DNA of 64,000 bases from Spiro-02 sp034114085 (lineage in GTDB: Bacteria; Spirochaetota; Spirochaetia; Sphaerochaetales; Sphaerochaetaceae): the NCBI GenBank assembly GCA_034114085.1, contig JAXEWB010000089.1, positions 1 to 64,000 on the forward strand. The letters run 5' to 3'. A program made the position numbers and the translations under genes. The notes below the pieces were generated by a model. It made no database searches, was not told the DNA's origin, and was given only the letters and a program-made list of their open reading frames with translations. The first letter of the stretch is position 1. Each line of letters opens with the position of its first letter. Below, in pieces: positions 1 to 6,929 of the stretch.

Positions 1-60
1 GCCACCGCTCCCGCCGGAACGTATTCGGGCGTCGTGACGATTACCTACACTGCCAACTAA
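1..60 (+). CDS. C-terminal end of a small secreted beta-rich protein (truncated by window edge)
   Basis: The first 60 bases read in frame as 19 residues plus a TAA stop, ending in a G-T-Y-S-G-V-V-T-I-T-Y pattern. This closely matches the C-terminus of the complete gene at 1915-2445 (G-T-Y-E-G-S-V-T-I-F-Y). I therefore read it as the tail of another member of the same family. A G-x-Y-x-x-x-V-T terminal beta strand is common in secreted beta-sandwich proteins such as pilin-like, SCPU or WxL domains. A strong terminator follows at 81. The rest of the gene lies outside the window. Confidence 0.75.
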   Translation, partial: ATAPAGTYSGVVTITYTAN

Positions 61-80
61 GCGATAGTTGAACATATCCG

Positions 81-116
81 GGGCGGTCGGCCTGTTGGGC
101 TGACCGCCCTTTCTTT
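81..116 (+). terminator. Intrinsic terminator after the truncated secreted-protein gene
   Basis: GGGCGGTC (81-88) pairs with GACCGCCC (102-109). An inner GCC/GGC pair extends the stem, and a T-rich tail follows. It ends the transcript of the partial gene 1-60. Confidence 0.85.
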
Positions 117-496
117 TGTATTCTGAGGTATTCCCTGAAACCTGTAATATCCAGTTGTGCGTCGGACTTTGTTTATAAAGTCATTTGAATAAATCCTTTT
201 CGTTGAGAAACTTTCCCAGCCGCCTATGACGTTTGTGCGCGTGTGAGGGATCTTTGCGTGTTCCTGGGCTGCGTTCACTTTTGTGGTCGGGGTGGGGCTT
301 GATGCTGTGTGGCATGGTTTTCCGGGAATGCCGCCTGTCCGAGTTTTTCCCCTTTGGCTTTGGTTTCTGCGATAAGCGGTTTTGCGTAGGTACTGATACG
401 ATTGTCGCAAGGGTGTCACAAGTTCAAGTTTTTTTGCTTGTAAAAAAGCGCATGTGTGCGATGGTTTTCCTACATTTTAGAATTATGACAATCAAG
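117..496. other. Intergenic stretch without a supported gene
   Basis: About 380 bases with only short open frames on both strands. None has a convincing ribosome binding site or family resemblance. I see no gene here. The DNA becomes strongly AT-rich after about 480, where the control region of the next gene begins. Confidence 0.5.
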
Positions 497-508
497 TTGT
501 CATGAGTT
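497..508 (+). promoter_or_regulatory. Upstream motif TTGTCATGAGTT (array gene 715)
   Basis: The 12-mer lies 108 bp (start to start) upstream of the -35 box of the promoter at 605. The same motif recurs before the other array genes at 1701, 1772, 4586 and, with one change in the ATGTCATGAGTT form, 6142. It closely resembles the -35 region itself (TTGACATAAGTC). It is probably a transcription factor site. The factor is not known. Confidence 0.55.
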
Positions 509-604
509 TTTAAAATATGACTTAAGTTAATTTATTATATAATATATAGTTAAATATAATAAAGAAAAAATAGCACAAAATATCAAGAAATATTTAATTG
601 AGTA

Positions 605-633
605 TTGACATAAGTCTGCTTTGTGGGTATTGT
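605..633 (+). promoter_or_regulatory. Strong sigma-70-type promoter of array gene 715
   Basis: TTGACA (605-610), exactly 17 bp, then TATTGT (628-633), with AT-rich DNA upstream that could act as an UP element. The -35 box sits inside TTGACATAAGTCTGC, a sequence shared with the other array promoters. Confidence 0.8.
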
Positions 634-638
634 ATGGA

Positions 639-677
639 TGTGCTTAGGAAAGAGCGCTGAACGAAAGACTTGCACAG
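639..677 (+). promoter_or_regulatory. Conserved 5' leader element of array gene 715
   Basis: The leader contains TGTGCTTAGG and, about 30 nt on, ACTTGCACAG (668-677). TGTGC and GCACA are complementary and can close a hairpin. The ACTTGCACA block recurs in the leaders at 1880, 4755 and 6297, which suggests an RNA-level function such as stability or translation control. No known riboswitch fold was recognised. Confidence 0.45.
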
Positions 678-714
678 ACATGGTTCTGTAAGAAATGAAA
701 TGGAGAGAATGAAT

Positions 715-1293
715 ATGAAAAAGACTATCGCAATCCTGTTGGTTCTGGCCGTCGTGATGACCGGTGCGTTCGCCGCCGCTTCTACGGTAACCTTGAAGTC
801 CACCGTGGCCGAAGGTAGTTTCTTCGGTGTGTCTCAGACTGCAAAGGGTGCTATTGTAACTGCCCCTACTGCTTTGCCTGCTCAAAGTCCTTGGGAAGCT
901 GATACTGGTGCGGCCAACACCATCGAAGGTGCGTTTGACAATGCGAAGACGGTGTATTTCGGTTATATCACCAATAAGAGTTATGCTGGTGCTGTTACTG
1001 CTTCCGTGGTTGCGAAACCCTTTGTGTTGCAGAAAGATGGCGCTGATCTTGCGGGTGCGACCGAGAACCAGAAGGTCGGATATGCGATTACCGGTACAGC
1101 CGCTAAGGTGACTGCCGCGACTGTCGCTACATCGGATGCTTCAAAAGACGTGACTGTGGCTTTCGATTTTGCTGGAGCTGGTGTTCGTGGCGAAGAAGTT
1201 TCCTTGACCTTTGCCGCTACTCAGGCGGATGTCGCCAAAGCTGCTTCTGGTGACTATGTTGCGACTGTCACCTTTAATATCGCCAGTATCTAA
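715..1293 (+). CDS. Small secreted beta-rich protein, array member 1
   Basis: 192 residues. The N-terminus MKKTIAILLVLAVVMTGAFA is a clear Sec signal peptide with an AFA-type cleavage site; the mature part is rich in Ala, Val, Thr and Gly. It ends in G-D-Y-V-A-T-V-T-F-N-I, the terminal-strand pattern of the family. I chose ATG 715 because GGAGAG (702-707) lies 7 nt upstream and the signal peptide starts exactly there; an upstream in-frame TTG at 670 would add a charged tail. Its leader, signal peptide and terminator are almost identical to those of 4802-5356, so the two genes are recent duplicates with diverged mature domains. The likely location is the periplasm or cell surface. Function is unknown; a structural or adhesive role is a guess. 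Confidence 0.8.
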   Translation: MKKTIAILLVLAVVMTGAFAAASTVTLKSTVAEGSFFGVSQTAKGAIVTAPTALPAQSPWEADTGAANTIEGAFDNAKTVYFGYITNKSYAGAVTASVVAKPFVLQKDGADLAGATENQKVGYAITGTAAKVTAATVATSDASKDVTVAFDFAGAGVRGEEVSLTFAATQADVAKAASGDYVATVTFNIASI

Positions 1294-1321
1294 CCTTTTC
1301 CTGCTTTGCGTGTGAAAAACA

Positions 1322-1348
1322 GCCGCCCTTCCGAGGGCGGTTTTTCTT
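1322..1348 (+). terminator. Intrinsic terminator after array gene 715
   Basis: CCGCCCT pairs with AGGGCGG around a short TCCG loop, followed by TTTTTCTTT. The same sequence recurs after the paralogue at 5380. Confidence 0.9.
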
Positions 1349-1700
1349 TGTCTCCACGATCTGGATCATCTTCTGTTTGTATGTAAGTGTTCATTTCCGA
1401 AAGGCGGGGCGGTGCATCTGGGCTGGTGTCCGGGAGTGCCGTTGCTGCCCCGACCTATGCATCAAAATCGACTGTCGGGCGAAGCGTTTTTCTTTCTGCA
1501 ATCTTTTGTTTTCCAGCCATTGCTAATTCGCCGAACAAACTTATAGAAATTTTCATTGCCCGTATCGAATCCTCTGTTGCTTTCCATTTCGTTGCGGTTT
1601 GGTGTGATGTCACAGGTTTGTAGTTCTTGTCAATTATTTTGAGAACAAATTCTATGTCTGATAGCTATTTTTATAATTTTTCTCGTACAACTTCATTAAA
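1349..1700. other. Intergenic stretch without a supported gene
   Basis: Roughly 350 bases between the terminator of gene 715 and the control region of gene 1915. One open frame (1387-1623, plus) has no ribosome binding site and no recognisable domain. I see no feature here. Confidence 0.5.
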
Positions 1701-1712
1701 ATGTCATGAGTT
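1701..1712 (+). promoter_or_regulatory. Upstream motif ATGTCATGAGTT (distal, array gene 1915)
   Basis: It matches the array motif at 11 of 12 positions and is followed by GTTGT, as in the copy at 4586. It lies 121 bp before the -35 box at 1822. Confidence 0.5.
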
Positions 1713-1771
1713 GTTGTAAAAAATAAAATCTTAAATTAAATATAATTTGTTATATTGTATATGATTATAAA

Positions 1772-1783
1772 TTGTCATGAGTT
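1772..1783 (+). promoter_or_regulatory. Upstream motif TTGTCATGAGTT (proximal, array gene 1915)
   Basis: An exact copy of the array motif, 50 bp upstream of the -35 box at 1822. Gene 1915 is the only array member with two upstream copies. Confidence 0.5.
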
Positions 1784-1821
1784 TATGATAGAAAAAATAT
1801 TGAAAAAATATAGCAGTGGTG

Positions 1822-1850
1822 TTGACATAAGTCTGCTTACTGAGTATATT
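1822..1850 (+). promoter_or_regulatory. Strong sigma-70-type promoter of array gene 1915
   Basis: TTGACA (1822-1827), 17 bp, TATATT (1845-1850). The -35 lies in the shared TTGACATAAGTCTGC block. The leader then shows TGTGCTTAGGGA and ACTTGCACAA (1880-1889), as in the paralogues. Confidence 0.8.
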
Positions 1851-1914
1851 GTGGGTGTGCTTAGGGATGAGCACGAGAAACTTGCACAACGTAAATCGAT
1901 AAAGGGAAACTGAA

Positions 1915-2445
1915 ATGAAAAAGACTATCGCAATCCTTCTGATGCTGACAATCTCCTTCGCGGCGGCATTCGCAGTCGAGACCGCTACCTTGAACCTGAC
2001 TACCACTGTAGCTGGTGTGACCAATGTGGCGGTAGTCAAGGCGAGTTCGGTTCCTTCGACTTTCCCGACCAGTGGAATTATCGGTGATGCGAAGCAGGAC
2101 GTAACGTCCGCTCCTGTCAACTACGCATTCGTTGTCGAGACCAACCAGAACTTGGCCGAAGTGACCGTCCAGGCGAACCCCTTGAAGTCCGGAAGCAACT
2201 TCATTACTTATACGGTGACCGCTGGTAGCCTGACCTCGACTGCTACGGACGTCGCGGGAACCGCGGTGAAGCTGATGGATGCTTCGACGAATACCGTTGG
2301 TAAAAAAGTGACCGGTGGCGTCTTCGCGGTGCAGGGCGTTTCAACCACCGACAGCGCAAGCGTTGCGAACCACATCTTCGGTTTGAATAACGCTCCCGCT
2401 GGAACCTATGAGGGTTCTGTGACGATCTTCTACACCGCCAACTAA
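1915..2445 (+). CDS. Small secreted beta-rich protein, array member 2
   Basis: 176 residues with a Sec signal peptide (MKKTIAILLMLTISFAAAFA) and a Thr/Val/Ala-rich mature chain. It ends A-G-T-Y-E-G-S-V-T-I-F-Y-T-A-N, almost the same tail as the truncated gene at 1-60, so these two are the closer pair. ATG 1915 follows a purine-rich AAAGGGAAA and begins the signal peptide. It is transcribed alone: own promoter at 1822 and own terminator at 2471. The family signature suggests an exported beta-sandwich domain. I do not recognise a named family, and a role in the cell surface is inference only. Confidence 0.8.
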   Translation: MKKTIAILLMLTISFAAAFAVETATLNLTTTVAGVTNVAVVKASSVPSTFPTSGIIGDAKQDVTSAPVNYAFVVETNQNLAEVTVQANPLKSGSNFITYTVTAGSLTSTATDVAGTAVKLMDASTNTVGKKVTGGVFAVQGVSTTDSASVANHIFGLNNAPAGTYEGSVTIFYTAN

Positions 2446-2470
2446 TCGAATCTGTTTGAAGAATGAATCA

Positions 2471-2504
2471 GGGGCGGGCCTGTGATGGGCTCGCCCCTTT
2501 TCTG
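2471..2504 (+). terminator. Intrinsic terminator after array gene 1915
   Basis: GGGGCGGGCC pairs with GGGCTCGCCCC across a short loop, followed by TTTTCTG. Confidence 0.85.
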
Positions 2505-2571
2505 TCTGTTGTATTTCTGCGGCGTATATGGAATGTATGTCATATCTATATCATTTTTGTTGAATGAAAAT

Positions 2572-2648
2572 AACTTCTGACATTCTTTTATTTATTAGAA
2601 CATACTATATTGCATAATTTTATCAGATACGATATTATGTCAGAAGTT
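2572..2648. promoter_or_regulatory. Inverted repeat around the promoter region of the GntR gene 2723
   Basis: AACTTCTGACAT (2572-2583) and ATGTCAGAAGTT (2637-2648) are perfect 12-bp inverted copies flanking 53 bp of AT-rich DNA. A weak -35/-10 candidate (TTAGAA, 17 bp, TTTTAT) lies between them. The arm resembles the array motif (TGTCAGAAGTT against TGTCATGAGTT). It is probably an autoregulatory operator pair able to form a loop. Confidence 0.55.
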
Positions 2649-2722
2649 GATGCAGTTAAATACTTGTGTCATGTATTTTGTACTTGGAAATCGCTGATGA
2701 TTTCATGTGATAGGAGATATTC

Positions 2723-3478
2723 ATGGTTGTTCAACCCATAATTTCAGAAACAAAATCTTCTCGTATCGCCGCAAAGCTCGAAGAGATGATTCTTGGCAAT
2801 CAGTTGAAGGCCGGGGAGTTTCTTCCATCGCAGCAGTCCTTGGCTAATGAGTTCGGCGCCAGTTCCCGTTCAGTGCGGGAGGCCTACAAGCATCTGGAGG
2901 CCAAGGGGCTGGTGCATATCCACCAGGGGAGACGGGCTGAGATCAAGGCGAACAATCTTGATCAATTCATGGAATCCCTCTCTGTTTCAATCATCAGGAA
3001 CCAGACCAGTAATCGGAAGTTGATGCTTGACCTCCTGCAGGTCCGCATTTCCGTCGCGACTTCTTCCGCCAGGGAGTTTTCCAGGAATCCCGACCGTAAG
3101 GAGATTGTTGAAAGGCTTCGGGACTGTTGCGACCGCATGAATGATCTGTTGCCTGCGATTTCTAGACGCGATATGAAAGCGGTGGCGCGTTTTCATGATT
3201 GCGACAATGAATTCCAGGATGTCCTCGTCCATTCAAACGGCAACTTGATTTTGAACGCCATTTATGAAAACCTTTCCCCGTTGTTGGAGGAAAACGTCAA
3301 GCTCATCAAGTTCTCCTATGCGGAGATGGAAAAGCGCTCCAGAGACTATTCCTATCTGTGCGACGCACTCCAGAATGGGCAAACGGACCTCGCCGTAGCG
3401 TTGATGCTTGTCGCCATGACCGCGCTGAAAGCCAAGATCATCGACAGATTCCCTGACGAGGATGTTGTATCCGCCTGA
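2723..3478 (+). CDS. GntR-family (FadR-type) transcriptional regulator, copy A
   Basis: 251 residues. The N-terminal winged helix-turn-helix shows the GntR signature (residues about 14-75, with L-P-S-Q-Q-S-L-A and S-S-R-S-V-R-E-A-Y-K-H-L-E-A-K-G-L). An alpha-helical FCD-like ligand domain follows, with D/H residues (F-H-D-C-D-N-E-F) where FadR-type proteins often bind metal or an organic acid. AGGAGA (2712-2717) sits 5 nt before ATG 2723. A perfect 12-bp inverted repeat at 2572/2637 lies upstream. It is a clear paralogue of 3623-4357, facing it tail to tail. Its placement inside the secreted-protein array makes it a good candidate for controlling that array. The ligand is unknown. Confidence 0.85.
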   Translation: MVVQPIISETKSSRIAAKLEEMILGNQLKAGEFLPSQQSLANEFGASSRSVREAYKHLEAKGLVHIHQGRRAEIKANNLDQFMESLSVSIIRNQTSNRKLMLDLLQVRISVATSSAREFSRNPDRKEIVERLRDCCDRMNDLLPAISRRDMKAVARFHDCDNEFQDVLVHSNGNLILNAIYENLSPLLEENVKLIKFSYAEMEKRSRDYSYLCDALQNGQTDLAVALMLVAMTALKAKIIDRFPDEDVVSA

Positions 3479-3510
3479 TTCGCTCTTGAGATGCGAACGT
3501 TATACATGTG

Positions 3511-3538
3511 AAAGTCCCTCCTCCAGGGACTTTCTTTT
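3511..3538 (+). terminator. Intrinsic terminator after GntR gene 2723
   Basis: AAAGTCCCT pairs with AGGGACTTT around CCTCC, followed by CTTTT. Confidence 0.9.
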
Positions 3539-3565
3539 ATTATGGGCTATTTGTACTCATGTGAC

Positions 3566-3600
3566 AAAAAAAGCCCGCCGAAAAAGTGTTCCGACGGGCT
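3566..3600 (-). terminator. Intrinsic terminator after GntR gene 3623-4357
   Basis: Read on the minus strand, AGCCCGTCGG pairs with the CGGCGGGCT block and is followed by a run of seven T. Confidence 0.85.
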
Positions 3601-3622
3601 GATGTCTCCTGAATCAGGTTTC

Positions 3623-4357
3623 CTATAGGTCGAGGCTCTCGAACTTGTTCTTGATGTTGGTCATGTTTACCAAGGTCAGCGCGACCGCCAGGTCCGTCTG
3701 GCCGTTTTCCAACGCTTCGACCAAGTATCTGTACTCGTTGATTTTCTTGCGCAGCTCGGTGAACGTTTCCGGCAGTTTTTCCATGGCGTTATACAGTTGT
3801 GGCGAAAGGTTCTCGTAGATGCTGTTCAGGATGATGTTGTCGTTTGAGCGGATCAGGTTTGTGTGGAACTCGAAGTCTATCGCCCGCATTTGTTTCCGCA
3901 ATTCAGGATCCTTGCTGGTTTCCAAGGACGGTAGCAGCTGCTCCATCTTTGTCACGCATCTGTCCAGAGACCGGACGACTAGCATGCGTGCCGGGTCGCG
4001 GCTCAGTTCCCTTGTCGCTGAAACTTCAATCGTAGTGCGTACCTGCATCAAGTCGTTGATAAGTTTCCTGTCGGGCGCATGGTTTGTAATCAGCGTCATG
4101 GACAGGGACTCCACGAACTGGTCGAGATTGTTTGACTTGACGATTGCCCGCTTGCCCTGGCTGACCTGGATCAGCCCTTTTGCCTCAAGATTCTTGAATG
4201 CCTCGCGGACGGAACGTGAACTAGCCGAAAATTGGGCGGCCAGCTCTTGTTGGGAGGGGAGCGGCTCTCCTGCTTTGTAGACTTTTGAAAGGATCATTTC
4301 CTCAAGCTTGTTTGCTATCTGCGTGGACTTTGTTTCAGTAGCGAGCGGTGTAATCAT
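3623..4357 (-). CDS. GntR-family (FadR-type) transcriptional regulator, copy B
   Basis: 244 residues, homologous along its whole length to 2723-3478: same E-T-K-S start, same S-A-S-S-R-S-V-R-E-A recognition helix, same N-N-L-D-Q-F-x-E-S-L-S linker and N-G-Q-T-D-L-A-V-A-L tail. A winged helix is followed by an FCD-like helical domain. ATG 4357 is preceded by AGAGAGGA and, directly upstream, by the perfect palindrome TTAACAAGGTTGTTAA (4370-4385), a likely self-operator. The recognition helices of copies A and B are nearly identical, so they may bind the same or overlapping sites. Their effector domains differ more. The target is presumably the flanking secreted-protein array, by inference from position. 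Confidence 0.85.
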   Translation of the reverse strand: MITPLATETKSTQIANKLEEMILSKVYKAGEPLPSQQELAAQFSASSRSVREAFKNLEAKGLIQVSQGKRAIVKSNNLDQFVESLSMTLITNHAPDRKLINDLMQVRTTIEVSATRELSRDPARMLVVRSLDRCVTKMEQLLPSLETSKDPELRKQMRAIDFEFHTNLIRSNDNIILNSIYENLSPQLYNAMEKLPETFTELRKKINEYRYLVEALENGQTDLAVALTLVNMTNIKNKFESLDL

Positions 4358-4369
4358 CGGTATCCTCTC

Positions 4370-4385
4370 TTAACAAGGTTGTTAA
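4370..4385. promoter_or_regulatory. Palindromic operator candidate TTAACAAGGTTGTTAA
   Basis: Two perfect 7-bp arms with a 2-bp centre, immediately upstream of the ribosome binding site of GntR gene 3623-4357. On the minus strand an AT-rich -10-like stretch ends in this palindrome. Position and symmetry fit autoregulation. Confidence 0.55.
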
Positions 4386-4491
4386 GTAATTTAATATACT
4401 GAATACTATCATTATTCCGCGGTTTTGCCCATCGTTTTCGACAGCGGTTTGTACATAAGCTCTAACATACTACATACATTTTGTCAAAAGG

Positions 4492-4505
4492 TGACATAAG
4501 TTTGC
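4492..4505 (+). promoter_or_regulatory. Isolated copy of the array -35 block (TGACATAAGTTTGC)
   Basis: It matches the shared TTGACATAAGTCTGC block except for a T-to-C and one A/T difference, but no good -10 follows at 17 bp. It lies between GntR copy B and array gene 4802, about 200 bp upstream of that gene's real -35 box. It could be a regulator site without promoter function, or a decayed promoter. Confidence 0.35.
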
Positions 4506-4585
4506 GATGTTTGAGCAGTTCTGTGGTTTTGTAAAACGTATTAAACATGAAGAAAGATTTGTTATTTCTAACGAAAAACAATAGG

Positions 4586-4597
4586 TTGTCATGAGTT
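4586..4597 (+). promoter_or_regulatory. Upstream motif TTGTCATGAGTT (array gene 4802)
   Basis: An exact copy of the array motif, followed by GTTGT as at 1701. Start-to-start distance to the -35 box at 4693 is 107 bp, almost the same as for gene 715 (108 bp). Confidence 0.55.
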
Positions 4598-4692
4598 GTT
4601 GTGTTTTGTCAGTTTTTAACTCTTTATATTTAAAAGAATTATATATTATTTTAAAAAATATTCAAAAAAATAATAAAAAAAATACCAAAGTA

Positions 4693-4721
4693 TTGACATA
4701 AGTCTGTATTATGAGTATTGT
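4693..4721 (+). promoter_or_regulatory. Strong sigma-70-type promoter of array gene 4802
   Basis: TTGACA (4693-4698), 17 bp, TATTGT (4716-4721). The leader that follows is nearly identical to that of gene 715, including ACTTGCACAG at 4755-4764. Confidence 0.8.
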
Positions 4722-4801
4722 ATGAATGTGCTCAGGAAAGAGCGCTGAACGAAGACTTGCACAGACATGGTTCTGTAAAAAATGAAATGGAGAGAATGAA
4801 T

Positions 4802-5356
4802 ATGAAAAAGACTATCGCAATCCTGTTGGTTCTGGCTGTCGTGATGACCGGGCTGTTCGCAGCTCCTCCTACTGCTGGTGATGCTACCTTGACGTTGAAC
4901 GGTAAGGTCGGCGCTGTGTTGAAGCATGGCCTTTCTGACAGTACGATGGGTGTTGAGTCCATAAAAGATGCGGCTTTGTATACTCCGGGCGCTACTAGTG
5001 AAAAGGTGTTGTTTGATGCTGAGAGTGTAAAGGAGAACGTTAAGGTCTTTTATAGCTATATGACGAACTGGAAGGGGACCGTGACCGCTACTGCGAAGTT
5101 CAATCCCTTGGCTTCTGCGGATGTAGATACTAAGGTCGGATATACTGTCAAGATTGGCGCCGACACTCCGACCGCTGTTGCTTCTTCTGATGCGAATAAA
5201 GCGATTGTCTTGTTTAATGGCGTCTCGACTGGTACCGCTGGGTTTGCTGGTGCTGAGAAGGAACTGGTATTCAATGCCGATGCTGCTGACTACAAGGCTG
5301 CTGCTGCGGCTGACAACTACACCGCTACTGTGACTTTCGAGATCGCCGCCAACTAA
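4802..5356 (+). CDS. Small secreted beta-rich protein, array member 3
   Basis: 184 residues. The signal peptide (MKKTIAILLVLAVVMTGLFA) is almost the same as in 715-1293. The mature part is Ala/Thr/Val-rich and ends A-D-N-Y-T-A-T-V-T-F-E-I-A-A-N. ATG 4802 is chosen because GGAGAG lies 7 nt upstream and the signal peptide begins there; a longer in-frame extension would start inside the promoter -10 region and so cannot be translated from this transcript. The promoter, leader and terminator are near copies of those of gene 715, but the mature sequences have diverged. That pattern fits duplication followed by selection on the exported part. Function is unknown. Confidence 0.8.
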   Translation: MKKTIAILLVLAVVMTGLFAAPPTAGDATLTLNGKVGAVLKHGLSDSTMGVESIKDAALYTPGATSEKVLFDAESVKENVKVFYSYMTNWKGTVTATAKFNPLASADVDTKVGYTVKIGADTPTAVASSDANKAIVLFNGVSTGTAGFAGAEKELVFNADAADYKAAAAADNYTATVTFEIAAN

Positions 5357-5379
5357 GCGTACCGTACAAAGTTATAACA

Positions 5380-5407
5380 GCCGCCCTTCCGAGGGCGGTT
5401 TTTCTTT
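5380..5407 (+). terminator. Intrinsic terminator after array gene 4802
   Basis: Same CCGCCCT/AGGGCGG hairpin and TTTTTCTTT tail as at 1322. Confidence 0.9.
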
Positions 5408-5559
5408 GCCTCTACGTCTCGCCCTGTTTTCGCCACCATCGTACAAGCCGTGTCGATTGGTTGCCGGGCGGTGTCCTTCCTCCGGTCGTTCCTTTACCAC
5501 TAGCCGATTCCCGCTGTTCGACGGATACTGCCCGCAATACCACTATTGAGGAGGGCGCG

Positions 5560-6048
5560 ATGAACAAAAAAGCGTCTGTCGTACAGGGGAAAGGGGTAGA
5601 CGTCCATAGTCGGCTGATCTATCTGCTGGTTGCATTCGGCCTAGTGACCGTCCTGGTCGTGATCGGTTGTTTCGGATGCTCGAATGAGAATCCGCCGATG
5701 GGGGAGGTCAACGCCCTGGTCCAGCTCCAGAAGTTGGGCGGGACGGAGTGGACGGCTGATGCCGCGCAACCGACGGTCGATGTGGAGGGCTCCGCCATAG
5801 AGCGCTTGCGGTTCGGGAATGTTCCTGACGCTGACATGAATCTCGATGTCACGGTCTTCTGCGCCGGCAATCCTGTAGGGGAGTCCTGGGTTCTGCATGG
5901 CAACGCGCACGGTCTGTCGGTGACGACGGGAACGGGCGGCGTCCTCGCCGTCCAGTATTCCGCCAGTTCTGACGGCCTGACGGAAACGTTTTCGATAACG
6001 AACGCCGACAATCGGAAGGCCTATTTCCGAAAAGGAACCGCCCGCTAA
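5560..6048 (+). CDS. Putative lipoprotein or membrane-anchored exported protein, unknown function
   Basis: 162 residues. A basic, polar N-region of about 18 residues precedes a hydrophobic stretch (residues 19-36) ending in V-V-I-G-C37-F-G-C40, which reads as a lipobox with an unusually long n-region. A single membrane anchor is the alternative. The rest looks like a small beta-rich domain (residues about 45-160), with G-T-G-G-V-L-A-V-Q-Y and F-S-I-T-N-A-D-N. GAGGAGGG (5548-5554) sets ATG 5560; an in-frame extension to 5461 lacks such a site. It stands between two array members but has neither their promoter block nor their signal peptide, so it belongs to the neighbourhood and not clearly to the family. 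Confidence 0.65.
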   Translation: MNKKASVVQGKGVDVHSRLIYLLVAFGLVTVLVVIGCFGCSNENPPMGEVNALVQLQKLGGTEWTADAAQPTVDVEGSAIERLRFGNVPDADMNLDVTVFCAGNPVGESWVLHGNAHGLSVTTGTGGVLAVQYSASSDGLTETFSITNADNRKAYFRKGTAR

Positions 6049-6141
6049 ACCCCCGATTGACAGCTTTGCTACCGCCGATTTGGGGCTGTTGCGCCCATCT
6101 CTCGGCGGTAACTACTGTACTGATAGAATGAATGTGAACAC

Positions 6142-6153
6142 ATGTCATTAGTT
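6142..6153 (+). promoter_or_regulatory. Upstream motif ATGTCATTAGTT (array gene 6322)
   Basis: A variant of the array motif followed by GTATT. It lies 100 bp (start to start) before the -35 box at 6242. Confidence 0.45.
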
Positions 6154-6241
6154 GTATTGATATTATCATCATATATTGTAATAAATTAAAAATATTAATA
6201 AAAAAATCTAGAATAACTATTTACAATGATATGCGTATTTG

Positions 6242-6270
6242 TTGACATAAGTGGCGTTTATGAGTATTGT
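6242..6270 (+). promoter_or_regulatory. Strong sigma-70-type promoter of array gene 6322
   Basis: TTGACA (6242-6247), 17 bp, TATTGT (6265-6270). The block TTGACATAAGT and the TGAGTATTGT around the -10 are shared with gene 4802. The leader has CACCT/AGGTG pairing in place of the TGTGC/GCACA pairing, then ACTTGCACAG (6297-6306). Confidence 0.8.
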
Positions 6271-6321
6271 TATAGTACACCTTGGGAGAGGTGAATACTT
6301 GCACAGTAAAGAGAATAGGTT

Positions 6322-6849
6322 ATGAAGAAAAGCTTCATCTGCATATTGATACTTCTTCTTTGCATGTCCTTCGCAATCATGGCGGTTACGCCGGAGAATG
6401 CGTCGCTCAAGTTGCGTGGCTCTGTTCCTGTGGAAAATGTAAAGATTTCTATGATTGATGAAAACGGCATGGAGCTGAATGACACCAACGGTGAAATCGC
6501 GTTCGTCTTTTCCGCCGGTACGCCCGAGTCCGTAAGCCATACCATCAGCATGCGGTATTCCGCGAATCTGCCTGCGAGTACCCGATGTGAAATTTCATTC
6601 GAGCTTTCTGATTTGGTGTATGATCAGAACAGCAGAATCAAGACAAGCATGGAGCTGTTTTCCAGCGATTCAAAATATGTGACTGTGGACGATGATGCGA
6701 CTTCCCTGCTCGTTACTTTCCTCAAGGGGATTTCAACCGATCGGGAGCTCGCTTCCATTACCATCACTGCGACAAAGGGTACTTCAAGCATGCTGCCCAC
6801 CGGCGAATATGAGAGTACGCTGGTAATCAAATATACCTCGGCGAGCTAA
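6322..6849 (+). CDS. Small secreted beta-rich protein, array member 4 (divergent)
   Basis: 175 residues. The signal peptide MKKSFICILILLLCMSFAIMA differs from the other members. The mature chain carries more charged residues but keeps the terminal-strand signature (G-E-Y-E-S-T-L-V-I-K-Y-T). It shares promoter block, upstream motif and ACTTGCACAG leader with the other three, so it is under the same control although the protein is the most divergent. ATG 6322 opens the signal peptide; the ribosome binding site is weak (GAGAATAGG). A cysteine in the signal sequence (L-L-C-M-S-F) is not in a good lipobox. Function is unknown. Confidence 0.75.
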   Translation: MKKSFICILILLLCMSFAIMAVTPENASLKLRGSVPVENVKISMIDENGMELNDTNGEIAFVFSAGTPESVSHTISMRYSANLPASTRCEISFELSDLVYDQNSRIKTSMELFSSDSKYVTVDDDATSLLVTFLKGISTDRELASITITATKGTSSMLPTGEYESTLVIKYTSAS

Positions 6850-6876
6850 TAAAAAAACATTTCCATCGCAGACGAA

Positions 6877-6929
6877 GGGGGACGTTTTCCGAAGTGAGTA
6901 TTCTCGCTTGTGGGCAACGTCCCTTTTTT
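6877..6929 (+). terminator. Intrinsic terminator after array gene 6322
   Basis: GGGACGTT (6879-6886) pairs with AACGTCCC (6916-6923). A second stem (AAG-GAG against CTC-CTT) sits inside, and six T follow. Confidence 0.85.
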
